Below, piece after piece: positions 45,174 through 53,049 of a stretch of 64,000 bases of DNA. The translations under genes and the position numbers were made by a program. Under the pieces are notes generated by a model that was not told where the DNA came from, ran no database searches, and worked only from the letters and a program-made list of their open reading frames with translations. The stretch is from Desulfocucumis palustris (lineage in GTDB: Bacteria > Bacillota > Desulfotomaculia > Desulfotomaculales > Desulfocucumaceae). The stretch is taken from the NCBI RefSeq assembly GCF_002933875.1, contig NZ_BFAV01000130.1, forward strand, positions 55,082 to 119,081, read 5' to 3'. The first letter of the stretch is position 1, and each line of letters begins with the position of its first letter.

Positions 45174-46857
45174 ATTCCAGCCCCAGCACCCATCCTTTCA
45201 GCGCCTTGCGGTCCACATCGCCGTCCGCTGTAAGAGGTATTTGTTCTTTAACTTCAAATTCCCGGGGGGCCGCGTGGGCAGCCAGTCCGAATTTAACAAG
45301 TTCCCTCAGTTCCCCGGCCAGGGATTCGCTCCAGATAATACCGGGGTTCAATTGGATATATGCCTTTACTATTTCTCCCCGCAGCTTGTCGGGCTTGCCG
45401 GCCACCCCGGCCCTGTCCACGGCAGGGTGCTCCTCAAGTTTTTTCTCCACCTCCCAGGGGCCCACCCTTTCACCGGAAGTGTTGATCACTCCGTCAACCC
45501 GCCCCTGGAAGTAAAAATATCCGTCCCGGTCCATATAGGCCGCGTCGCCGGTGACGAACCAGGGCTCAAACCGGAAATACCGGCGGTAAAGCTCCGGATC
45601 CCCCCACACTCCGCGGAACATGGAGGGCCAGCCGGCTTTTATGGCCAGATTGCCGATTTTACCCGGAGGCAGTTCCCCGCCCCGGTCATCCACCACCCCG
45701 GCCACAATGCCGGGGAAAGGCTTTCCTATGGAACCCTGTTTTATGGGCAGGCAGCGATAGTTGCAAATCATGTTCATACCTGTCTCGCTCATCCAGAAGG
45801 TATCGTATATGGGGACCCCCAGTTTGCCCATGCTCCATTCCATTACCTCCGGGGTAAGGGGTTCGCCAACGCTTAAAATATGCCTGAGCTTGCCCAGGTC
45901 GTACCTGCGCAGCATATCATCCCCGCCGGCTATAAGCAGCCGGAAGGCCGTGGGGGCGGAGTACCACACGGAAACCCGGTAGCGGGCCAGGGTGGCGCAC
46001 CAGTCCTCGTCGTTGAAACGGCCGCCCCGGACCACCACGGGTATACCCAGCAACCAGGGAGCCAGAAAGCCGTAAGCAATCCCGGTTATCCAGCCGGGGT
46101 CGGCGGTGCACCAGTAAATATCCCCCTTTTTCAGATCATGCACCCAGCGGGCGGTGATTAAAAGGCCCACCATGGTGTTGTGCACGTGCACCAGCCCCCT
46201 GGCCTTGCCGTCGGCGCCGGAGGCGTAAAGTATAAACAGGGGGTGTTCCCTGTCCACCCATTCGATTTTGGCGCAGGAAGGAGCCGCGGACATCTCCCCG
46301 CGCCATGATATGTCCTGGGGCCTTAAGGGTTCTCCGTGGGCTATAAATACGTGTTTTAATTCGCCTAATTGCTGATACGGTATCCGTTGGGACAATTCCG
46401 GGCTGGTGACCACCGCCACCGCCCCGCTATCCCCCAGCCGATCTTTTACAGCATCCTCCATAAAGGCCTCGAACAGCGGCACCACCACCGCCCCTATTCT
46501 GGCAGCGGCCAAAAAACTGATATAAAGTTCAGGGGAACGGGGAAGAAATATACCCACCCTGTCGCCTTTCCCTATCCCGTATTTGGCCAGAACGGCGGCA
46601 AAACGGCTGGAATCCTCCTGGAGCATGGCAAAGCTGTACGTTTCCTCCCTGTTTCCGTCGGTATAATAAAGAGCCGGGCTGCCGCCCCCGCCCTCCATAA
46701 CATGGCGGTCCACCGCTTCATGGACTATGTTGCAGTTACCGGTGGTATACCAGCTGAATTCCTTTTCAACTTCCCCGAAAACAAAATCCTTAACCGCTTT
46801 TCCGTAATCGCCAAGATTGTGTTCCCCCGGAATGGCTCCTGCAATGATATTACCCAA
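45172..46857 (-). CDS. AMP-forming acetyl/acyl-CoA synthetase-like protein, catalytic lysine missing
   Basis: About 561 residues of the ANL adenylating family, closest in layout to acetyl-CoA synthetase. The P-loop motif is altered (YASGADGKARG rather than YTSGxTGxPKG). The adenylate region YDTFWMSETG and the hinge GRVDGVINTSGERVGPWEVE are present. The C-terminal motif, normally PKTRSGKIMRR with the acylation-regulated catalytic Lys, reads PLTADGDVDRKALK, without the SGK lysine. It may have low or altered activity or be a non-enzymatic paralogue. TTG 46855-46857 follows AAAGGAGG. It is monocistronic. Confidence 0.82.
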   Translation of the reverse strand: MGNIIAGAIPGEHNLGDYGKAVKDFVFGEVEKEFSWYTTGNCNIVHEAVDRHVMEGGGGSPALYYTDGNREETYSFAMLQEDSSRFAAVLAKYGIGKGDRVGIFLPRSPELYISFLAAARIGAVVVPLFEAFMEDAVKDRLGDSGAVAVVTSPELSQRIPYQQLGELKHVFIAHGEPLRPQDISWRGEMSAAPSCAKIEWVDREHPLFILYASGADGKARGLVHVHNTMVGLLITARWVHDLKKGDIYWCTADPGWITGIAYGFLAPWLLGIPVVVRGGRFNDEDWCATLARYRVSVWYSAPTAFRLLIAGGDDMLRRYDLGKLRHILSVGEPLTPEVMEWSMGKLGVPIYDTFWMSETGMNMICNYRCLPIKQGSIGKPFPGIVAGVVDDRGGELPPGKIGNLAIKAGWPSMFRGVWGDPELYRRYFRFEPWFVTGDAAYMDRDGYFYFQGRVDGVINTSGERVGPWEVEKKLEEHPAVDRAGVAGKPDKLRGEIVKAYIQLNPGIIWSESLAGELRELVKFGLAAHAAPREFEVKEQIPLTADGDVDRKALKGWVLGLE

Positions 46858-46929
46858 GTAGGTTCCTCCTTTCCATTGGTAAAACAGGGACATTGCTCCG
46901 TGAGGTTGTTAGAATTATGGAAAATCAGG

Positions 46930-46976
46930 TAGCCCGGGAAGACCTGTCCCCACACCGGAAATTGGGGACGCTCCTA
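46930..46976. repeat. Remnant of the GGGGACA short repeat
   Basis: CCTGTCCCCACACCGG and TTGGGGACGCTCC face each other in the 350-base gap between the synthetase gene and the 67-aa ORF, resembling decayed arms of the repeat family. The rest of this gap is AT-rich and shows no gene. Confidence 0.4.
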
Positions 46977-47161
46977 TATTATATTGTTTAGAATTATGAG
47001 ATTTTGCGTAATTTAAGAAGATTTGTTCCCATACCCGCATCCCTGTACCTATATATTTCCGCACTATTGCGAATATTCCTTCCATACCAGCCCCTTAAAC
47101 CCCTTAAATACTAGCCGGCTGCCTGGAGGATTATCGGCGGTGTTATAGAACTATAAATAAA

Positions 47162-47189
47162 TTTGCCGCCGCCCGGGGCCGGCGGCAAA
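47162..47189 (+). promoter_or_regulatory. GC-rich hairpin in front of the 67-aa ORF
   Basis: TTTGCCGCCG (47162-47171) pairs perfectly with CGGCGGCAAA (47180-47189). The run of G forming the ribosome site starts eight bases later. It may be a leader structure; it is not a terminator on this strand because no T run follows. Confidence 0.4.
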
Positions 47190-47209
47190 AAAGTTTGGGG
47201 GGATTGGAC

Positions 47210-47413
47210 ATGGCGGTTCTGGCATCCAGCAAAACCGTGCCTCTGGGCAGGATGCTCTTTGTGGAAAAACAGGGTTATTCCAGGGAGCGATTAGTTATTG
47301 AAGCCAGCGGACCTTACAGTATAACGGAAAATGAGCAGTGCTTCGTCATCCGCAATGAGGACTGCTGCAAGGCTATAGTGGTAACAGTCAGGGCTGACGG
47401 GGGTGAAAATTAA
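47210..47413 (+). CDS. Hypothetical 67-residue protein
   Basis: A small plus-strand ORF, MAVLASSKTVPLGRMLF..., with GGGGGG nine bases before its ATG. The sequence is mostly beta-prone (LVIEASGPYSITENEQCFVIRNEDCCKAIVVTV) and has three Cys. No family was recognised. It is co-oriented with the uracil-DNA glycosylase gene 87 bases downstream and may share its transcript. Confidence 0.55.
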   Translation: MAVLASSKTVPLGRMLFVEKQGYSRERLVIEASGPYSITENEQCFVIRNEDCCKAIVVTVRADGGEN

Positions 47414-47500
47414 TCTTCCTGCCAGGCGGGAAATTTACACCACAATAACACAAAAGGTTACCGGCGGAAATTATTATGAACAGCAGGAGCGAAGCAGACA

Positions 47501-48079
47501 ATGCTGAAAAAGCTTGATAATTTGTATAAAGACATAGCCCTTTGCACCAAATGCCCGCTGGCCGCGGATAGAACCAATCCGGTCCGGGACAACGGCGATC
47601 CTGAAAAGGCGGCGGCGGTACTGGTGGGGGAAGCTCCCGGGGCCAATGAGGTGAAATACGGTATTCCCTTCGCGGGGGAGGCGGGTAAAAAGCTAAGCGG
47701 CTATCTTGCCCTGGCGGGACTTGCCAGGGAGGATGTATATATCACCAACGTTGTCAGGTGCCGGCCAACATCCAACGGCGGCAGAAGAAACAGAACCCCC
47801 TCCAGGGAGATCCCGTCATGCGGGGACTGGCTGAACAGTGAACTGGCTATAATCCGGCCCAAAACCGTGGTGACCCTGGGAAATATATCGCTGAAATGGA
47901 TTTGCGGAAAGCAATACAATATTGGAAACTGCCATGGAAAGCTGCTTAAGGCCGGGGATATGGCGATTATACCCATGTATCACCCCGCCGCCGCCATTTA
48001 TCGCCGGGAACTGGACGAATTAATACGGGCCGAATTTCAAAAGCTGGGGTATTATTTAAAGGGAAATGGACTCTGTTAA
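47501..48079 (+). CDS. Uracil-DNA glycosylase family 4/5 protein
   Basis: A 192-residue Fe-S uracil-DNA glycosylase. CTKCPLA at residues 15-21 supplies two cluster cysteines, with further candidates in VVRCRPT and IPSCGDW. Motif A is VLVGEAPGANEVKYGIPFAG and motif B is MYHPAAAIYRR. It removes uracil from DNA in base-excision repair. The motif A residue after GEAPG is Ala-Asn rather than the usual GxxED, so activity should not be taken for granted. The stop overlaps by four bases the convergent PilZ gene. Confidence 0.88.
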   Translation: MLKKLDNLYKDIALCTKCPLAADRTNPVRDNGDPEKAAAVLVGEAPGANEVKYGIPFAGEAGKKLSGYLALAGLAREDVYITNVVRCRPTSNGGRRNRTPSREIPSCGDWLNSELAIIRPKTVVTLGNISLKWICGKQYNIGNCHGKLLKAGDMAIIPMYHPAAAIYRRELDELIRAEFQKLGYYLKGNGLC

Positions 48080-48450
48080 CCGTCCGTTTCCCCGCCCTTT
48101 TCCGCCGCATTGATGAATTCTTGCATAATTTTTTCCGCATCGCCGCTATTGTATGTCACGATGTTTTTTAGATGCACAAAGGAATCCAGGTCTATTTCCT
48201 GAAATTTTATGCCGATGCCGTCCGGGTCTGTTCTGGCCACTTTCCCCTTTAAATCAATAGTCAACTTTGATGTGTCCCCGGCAAGTAATATGGTGATATC
48301 CACACATTCACCCAGGGATATTTTTTCCGGCATCCTTAAAAACATGCCCCTTAAGCTCAAGTTTTCCACTTCTCCCCTGCATTCCATATCCTTGTATTTA
48401 ACAGAAGCCTCCACCCTGAAAGGAACCCGGGTAAATTTCCTTTTTTCCAC
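48076..48450 (-). CDS. PilZ domain protein
   Basis: A 124-residue protein whose first 105 residues form a PilZ domain: RKFTRVPFRVEASVKY carries the RxxxR cyclic-di-GMP site and NLSLRGMFLRM the D/NxSxxG site in a variant form. It would act as a cyclic-di-GMP receptor controlling motility or surface functions. The same window encodes a GGDEF/HD-GYP protein. GTG start after GAGGGG. Confidence 0.88.
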   Translation of the reverse strand: MEKRKFTRVPFRVEASVKYKDMECRGEVENLSLRGMFLRMPEKISLGECVDITILLAGDTSKLTIDLKGKVARTDPDGIGIKFQEIDLDSFVHLKNIVTYNSGDAEKIMQEFINAAEKGGETDG

Positions 48451-48697
48451 GCTATCCCCTCACTTATAACAAGATATCCGGTAATTCTAAAAAAACTTAC
48501 AAATCGATTATCGTATATCCCCGGAATAGGGTCAATAAATTTAACTGAATTTTAAATTATAAACTTTGATGCCTATTTTTGAAGCCGGTTGGCTATATCC
48601 GGCAAATCCCGGATTGCCACGGCCTCCTTAGGTTTCTTTCCTTATGCAAATAAAAAAAGACAGAGATAGTTATCCTGTCATTAGCAAATAATTTAAA

Positions 48698-48772
48698 GTA
48701 AGGGGACACGCCTTTTTATTATATAATCTCCTATTTCCATACTAATTCAGCAAAGGAATGTCCCCGACTCCA
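48698..48772. repeat. Single copy of the GGGGACACGCC...GGAATGTCCCC repeat
   Basis: AAGGGGACACGCCTTT at the left and AAGGAATGTCCCCGACTC at the right enclose an AT-rich centre. It matches the ends of the tandem units at 63696-64000 but with a different middle. It is the main feature of the 374-base gap between the PilZ and MBL genes. Confidence 0.7.
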
Positions 48773-48824
48773 AGTTTATCTGAAGAAAATTTTGCTTAGC
48801 AAACCAATCAAGCTAAAAGGAGCT

Positions 48825-49454
48825 TTACCAGGTCCCGTTAAGAAAGGGGTTGTGCTTCGCTTCCTCGCCAATGGTGGAAGAAGGTCCGTGACCGGGATAT
48901 ACTCCGGTTTTTTCCGGAAAAATTAGTAATTTGTCTTTAATTGAAGCGATTAGCTGCCCGTGGTCTCCCCCGGGAAAATCCGAGCGGCCCACCGACCCGG
49001 CAAACAGAGTGTCCCCGGTAATGAGGTTGTCGCCGACAACCAGGGTTATCCCTCCCGGGGTGTGGCCCGGGGTGTGAATGATTTTAATCTGAATCTTACC
49101 CACATCGCAGGTGTCTCCGTCTTTTAGCAGGCGGTCGGCCTCCTTCAGCTTAATGTTGGCCCCCATGAAGGCCGAAAGGTTACGGGAAGGATTGGTGAGC
49201 ATGGCGGCGTCGGCGGAATGTATCAGCACCTGGGCGCCGGTGGCTTCCTGCACCTGCTGCAAGGCCCCTATGTGGTCCACATGACCGTGGGTCAATATTA
49301 TGTATTTACAATCCAGGTTTAGACTTTCCAGTCTCTTCAGTATTCTTGCGCCCTCGGCGCCGGGATCCACCACAGCCGCCCGGAGAGTTTCCCGGCAGCC
49401 GATAATGTAACAGTTGGAATCCATGGGACCCACGGAAAAGCCTTCAAAAATCAC
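48825..49454 (-). CDS. MBL-fold metallo-hydrolase (glyoxalase II-like)
   Basis: A 209-residue metallo-beta-lactamase-fold hydrolase. THGHVDHIGA gives the HxHxDH metal site, with HTPGHTPGGI, ITGDTLFAGSVGRSDFPGGD and YPGHGPSSTIG completing the two-metal centre. The family (YqgX-like) hydrolyses thioesters such as S-lactoylglutathione analogues; the substrate is unknown. Its place after relA-dtd is common in Firmicutes. GTG start after GAGGAGG. Confidence 0.9.
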   Translation of the reverse strand: MIFEGFSVGPMDSNCYIIGCRETLRAAVVDPGAEGARILKRLESLNLDCKYIILTHGHVDHIGALQQVQEATGAQVLIHSADAAMLTNPSRNLSAFMGANIKLKEADRLLKDGDTCDVGKIQIKIIHTPGHTPGGITLVVGDNLITGDTLFAGSVGRSDFPGGDHGQLIASIKDKLLIFPEKTGVYPGHGPSSTIGEEAKHNPFLNGTW

Positions 49455-49618
49455 TATTATACCTCCTCCATAGAATTACTGGAAAATTTGGAAATTAGCC
49501 CAAGGTTCAAGCACCGGCCGAAAACCCGTTCAATAAACAAGCATGGCGCAAAGGGCGAAACCGGACAAGGCAAAAGCACACTGCGGCCGGAGCCCGGAGA
49601 CAACTCGGCGGCGGCTTC

Positions 49619-50068
49619 CTAAAAAGTTTTTTTACTGTCCAGCAGCAGGGTTACCGGTCCATCGTTGATAATTTCCACCTGCATGTGCGCCTGAAAAACC
49701 CCGGTGGCTACCTCCAGGCCCAAACTTTTTATCTCACCCACAAACATTTCATACAGTTCCCCGCCCAATTCAGCCGGGGCGGCATCAGAAAAACCGGGCC
49801 TCCGGCCCTGGCGGCAGTCACCATACAGGGTAAACTGCGAAACCACCAGAGCCGCCCCGCCGGTATCCAGCAGGGAACGGTTCAACTTGCCCTGCTCATC
49901 CTCGAATATTCTAAGGTTGGCAATTTTACCCGCCAGGTAGCGGGCGTCCTCCGGGCCGTCTTCCCGGCCGACGCCAAGGAGTACCACAACCCCGGCTCCT
50001 ATTTTCCCCACGGTCTTTCCTTCCACGACAACAGAGCCCCGGGCCGCCCTCTGAACAACCGCTCGCAT
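49619..50068 (-). CDS. dtd: D-aminoacyl-tRNA deacylase
   Basis: A 149-residue DTD that removes D-amino acids from t[16 protein letters not shown] is the N-terminus, [20 protein letters not shown] holds the conserved SQxT motif and the C-terminal [13 protein letters not shown] holds the cross-subunit GP motif. ATG 50066-50068 is preferred (GGAGCGTGGG upstream) over a frame extending to 50104. It lies just downstream of relA. Confidence 0.95.
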   Translation of the reverse strand: MRAVVQRAARGSVVVEGKTVGKIGAGVVVLLGVGREDGPEDARYLAGKIANLRIFEDEQGKLNRSLLDTGGAALVVSQFTLYGDCRQGRRPGFSDAAPAELGGELYEMFVGEIKSLGLEVATGVFQAHMQVEIINDGPVTLLLDSKKTF

Positions 50069-50103
50069 TTTCCCACGCTCCAATAATAAAGGTGCTCCAT
50101 CCA

Positions 50104-52266
50104 TCAGTTGGTTCTCTGTACACCGTATACATCCTTGATCCTGCCTATTTTGGCTATGATGTAGTCCAGCTGCTCCCTGGTCTTTACCTCCAGCAGCAGT
50201 TCAATGGTGGCGGAGTCTTTGCGTCCCCTGGCATTGACATAGTTGGCGCTTATTTTCATTTCCAGCAGGACGGCTAAAACATCGCTGAGCATGCCGGCCC
50301 GATCCATGGCCGATATTTCCAGTTTAACCTGAAAAGGCGCCTGGAAATCCTCGTCCCAGGCCACCTCCACCAGCCTATCCCCCTCGGCCCGCTTAAAAAC
50401 GGCCAGATTGCGACAGTCCTGGCGGTGAATGGACACCCCCCTGCCCCTGGTAATGTAGCCGAAAATAGGATCCCCGGGCACCGGGTTGCAGCAGTGGGCC
50501 AGCCTGATCAGCAAATTGTCTATACCCCGCACCCTGATTCCCTGGGTGGGGCGGCCCCAGTCGGGCTTTGGCCGGCTCTCGGTTACCAGGTTCTGCAGTT
50601 CTTCGGCCAGGGTACCCTTTTCCCGGGGCTTTGATTCCTCCTTGAGCCTATTGATCACTGCCAGGGAGGTTATAACCCCGTCGCCCACGGCGGCATAAAC
50701 GTCGTCAATGGTCTGCAGGCTGTATTTTTTCCCGAAATCCAGCACTTTGTCCCCTTTAATAAGCTCCAGTTCAATACCGTGCTTCCTGGCCTCTTTTTCC
50801 AGTATGTCCCTGCCCTTGGCCACGTTCTCTTCTCTCTGTTCCTTTTTAAACCAGTGCCTGATTCTGTTTTTGGCCTGGGAGGTTTTAACAAAGTTTAACC
50901 AGTCCCGGCTGGGCCCGGCTATGGACTTGGAGGTCAAGATTTCCACTATGTCGCCGTTTTTCAGCTTGTAGTCCAGGGGGACGATCCTATTATTAATCTT
51001 GGCGCCCACGCAGCGGTGGCCCACCTGGGTATGCACCCGGTAGGCGAAATCCACGGGAACCGAGCCTGAGGGCAGTTCAACCACGTCGCCCTTGGGGGTG
51101 AAGACAAAAACCGTATCGGTAAAAAAGTCTATTTTCAGGGTCTCCATGAACTCCCTGGCGTCCCTGAGATCATGCTGCCATTCCAGAAGCTGGCGCAGCC
51201 AGGCCAGTTTCTGTTCCAGTTCCTTGTCACCCCGGCCGCCCTCCTTGTAGCGCCAGTGGGCGGCAATGCCGTATTCCGATGTGCGGTGCATATCCCACGT
51301 ACGGATCTGTATTTCCAGCGGCTCGCCCTGGTAGCCCATCACCGAGGTGTGCAGGGACTGGTACATATTGGATTTCGGCATGGCGATATAATCGTCGAAC
51401 TGGCCGGGTATGGGTTTCCACAGGGTATGAACTATACCCAGGGCGCCATAACAGTCCTTAACCGAATGAACAATCACCCTCACAGCCATAACGTCATATA
51501 TTTCACTCAGGTCTTTTTGTTTTTTCTGCATCTTCTGGTATATGCTGTAGAGGTGCTTGGGACGGCCCTGTATATCCGCTTCGATGCCCATGGATTTAAG
51601 TTTCTCAGCAAGGACTTTTATGGCACCCCGGATGTATTCCTCCCGCTTAAAGCGGGTTTTGGCTATTTTTTCGGCCAGATCGTAATAAGCCCGGCGGTTC
51701 ATGAATCTGAAAGACAGATCTTCAAGCTCCCACTTAAGCTTGTAAATCCCCAGACGGTTGGCCAGGGGCGCATATATCTCCAGGGTTTCCCGGGATATTT
51801 CCTGCTGCTTGTGCTCGGGCTGGTACACCAGGGTGCGCATGTTGTGCAGGCGGTCGGCCAGTTTAATTAAAATCACCCTTATGTCCTTTGCCATGGCCAG
51901 GAACATTTTACGCAGGTTCTCCGCCTGCTGCTCCTCCTTGGATTTAAATTCCAGCCGTCCCAGTTTGGTGACCCCGTCAACCAGCAGGGCAACTTCCTCC
52001 CCGAATTCGTTCTTTATATCCTCCAGGGACCTGTTGGTGTCCTCGGCGACGTCATGAAGCAGACCGGCTAGAAGGGTTTCCATGTCCAGTTCCAGCTCTG
52101 CCAAAATCATGGCCACGTTTAAGGGATGAATGATAAAATCCTCGCCGGAAAAGCGGCGCTGTCCCCGGTGTGCCTCCTCGGCAAAGCGATAGGCCCGGTG
52201 AAGCAGTGTCACGTCTGCCTTGGGATTATAATGTATTAATTTTTGTACAACATCCTCGATATTCAT
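50104..52266 (-). CDS. relA: Bifunctional (p)ppGpp synthetase/hydrolase RelA/SpoT
   Basis: About 720 residues with all Rel domains: the HD hydrolase domain ([25 protein letters not shown]), the synthetase domain ([10 protein letters not shown]...[26 protein letters not shown]), TGS ([20 protein letters not shown]), the helical and zinc-finger regions ([23 protein letters not shown]) and a C-terminal ACT domain. It makes and degrades the stringent-response alarmone. The start is placed at ATG 52264-52266, which gives the family N-terminus; the open frame extends to 52350. Confidence 0.96.
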   Translation of the reverse strand: MNIEDVVQKLIHYNPKADVTLLHRAYRFAEEAHRGQRRFSGEDFIIHPLNVAMILAELELDMETLLAGLLHDVAEDTNRSLEDIKNEFGEEVALLVDGVTKLGRLEFKSKEEQQAENLRKMFLAMAKDIRVILIKLADRLHNMRTLVYQPEHKQQEISRETLEIYAPLANRLGIYKLKWELEDLSFRFMNRRAYYDLAEKIAKTRFKREEYIRGAIKVLAEKLKSMGIEADIQGRPKHLYSIYQKMQKKQKDLSEIYDVMAVRVIVHSVKDCYGALGIVHTLWKPIPGQFDDYIAMPKSNMYQSLHTSVMGYQGEPLEIQIRTWDMHRTSEYGIAAHWRYKEGGRGDKELEQKLAWLRQLLEWQHDLRDAREFMETLKIDFFTDTVFVFTPKGDVVELPSGSVPVDFAYRVHTQVGHRCVGAKINNRIVPLDYKLKNGDIVEILTSKSIAGPSRDWLNFVKTSQAKNRIRHWFKKEQREENVAKGRDILEKEARKHGIELELIKGDKVLDFGKKYSLQTIDDVYAAVGDGVITSLAVINRLKEESKPREKGTLAEELQNLVTESRPKPDWGRPTQGIRVRGIDNLLIRLAHCCNPVPGDPIFGYITRGRGVSIHRQDCRNLAVFKRAEGDRLVEVAWDEDFQAPFQVKLEISAMDRAGMLSDVLAVLLEMKISANYVNARGRKDSATIELLLEVKTREQLDYIIAKIGRIKDVYGVQRTN

Positions 52267-52470
52267 TCCGTCTTCCCGCCATCTCCGCCAGGAGGCCGTT
52301 AAAAAACCAGGTCCGGCTTTATCAGGCTGCCGGGCGTATCCCCTCACCAATTACGCCGGTCCCGCCAGGCTCTTCCCATCCCGTCACACCGGTTTTTGAA
52401 CGGCCTTTTGGATATTTATCATAACTTATGCCAAAGCCTTATCACTTCGTACCCGTAAAGACTTACTATA

Positions 52471-52989
52471 TTAGTAATTATACTGCACTAGGGAAATAGT
52501 GTCATAGTCCCTCAGTTTATGTCTTCCGCCCAATCCGGTCAGCTCAATAAGAAAAACGGCTCCTGTAACCTGACCGCCCAGTTCTTCCACCAGCCTGACG
52601 CTTTTATAGGCTGTTCCCCCGGTGGCCAGAAGCTCATCGGCAATTATAACCCTCTGTCCTGGAAGGATGGCGTCTTTGTGCACCTCCATCTCCTCTCCCC
52701 CAAAGTCCAGGTCGTAATGCCAGGTAAAGACCTCTCCGGGAAGCTGCCCGGCTTTGCGCACGGTAACCAGCCCCAGTCCCAGAATGTAGGCCAGCGGCGC
52801 TCCCAACAGCAAACCGCGGTTCTTCGGGCAAACAATCAAATCGGCTTCCTTGCCGGCGCACTGCCGGGCCAGTTCCTGCACGGCATACCTGTATGCCGCC
52901 CCGTCCCGGAGCAAGGTGGTAATGTCCTTATAGCTGATTCCCTCCCTGGGGAAATCGGGTATTACCCTTATTTTTTGTTTTAAATCCAT
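52471..52989 (-). CDS. apt: Adenine phosphoribosyltransferase
   Basis: A 172-residue type I PRTase salvaging adenine to AMP with PRPP. IRVIPDFPREGISYKDITTLL is the family N-terminus and VIIADELLATGGTAY the PRPP loop. VTVRKAGQLPGE and LDFGGEEMEVHKDAI complete it. ATG after AGGAGGG. It lies between recJ and relA as in most Firmicutes. Confidence 0.96.
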   Translation of the reverse strand: MDLKQKIRVIPDFPREGISYKDITTLLRDGAAYRYAVQELARQCAGKEADLIVCPKNRGLLLGAPLAYILGLGLVTVRKAGQLPGEVFTWHYDLDFGGEEMEVHKDAILPGQRVIIADELLATGGTAYKSVRLVEELGGQVTGAVFLIELTGLGGRHKLRDYDTISLVQYNY

Positions 52990-53049
52990 GTTTCCCTCCT
53001 GAATTGTGATTAAGCCTCACTACGACGCGGGAATCAGTCAACCTTGGGT

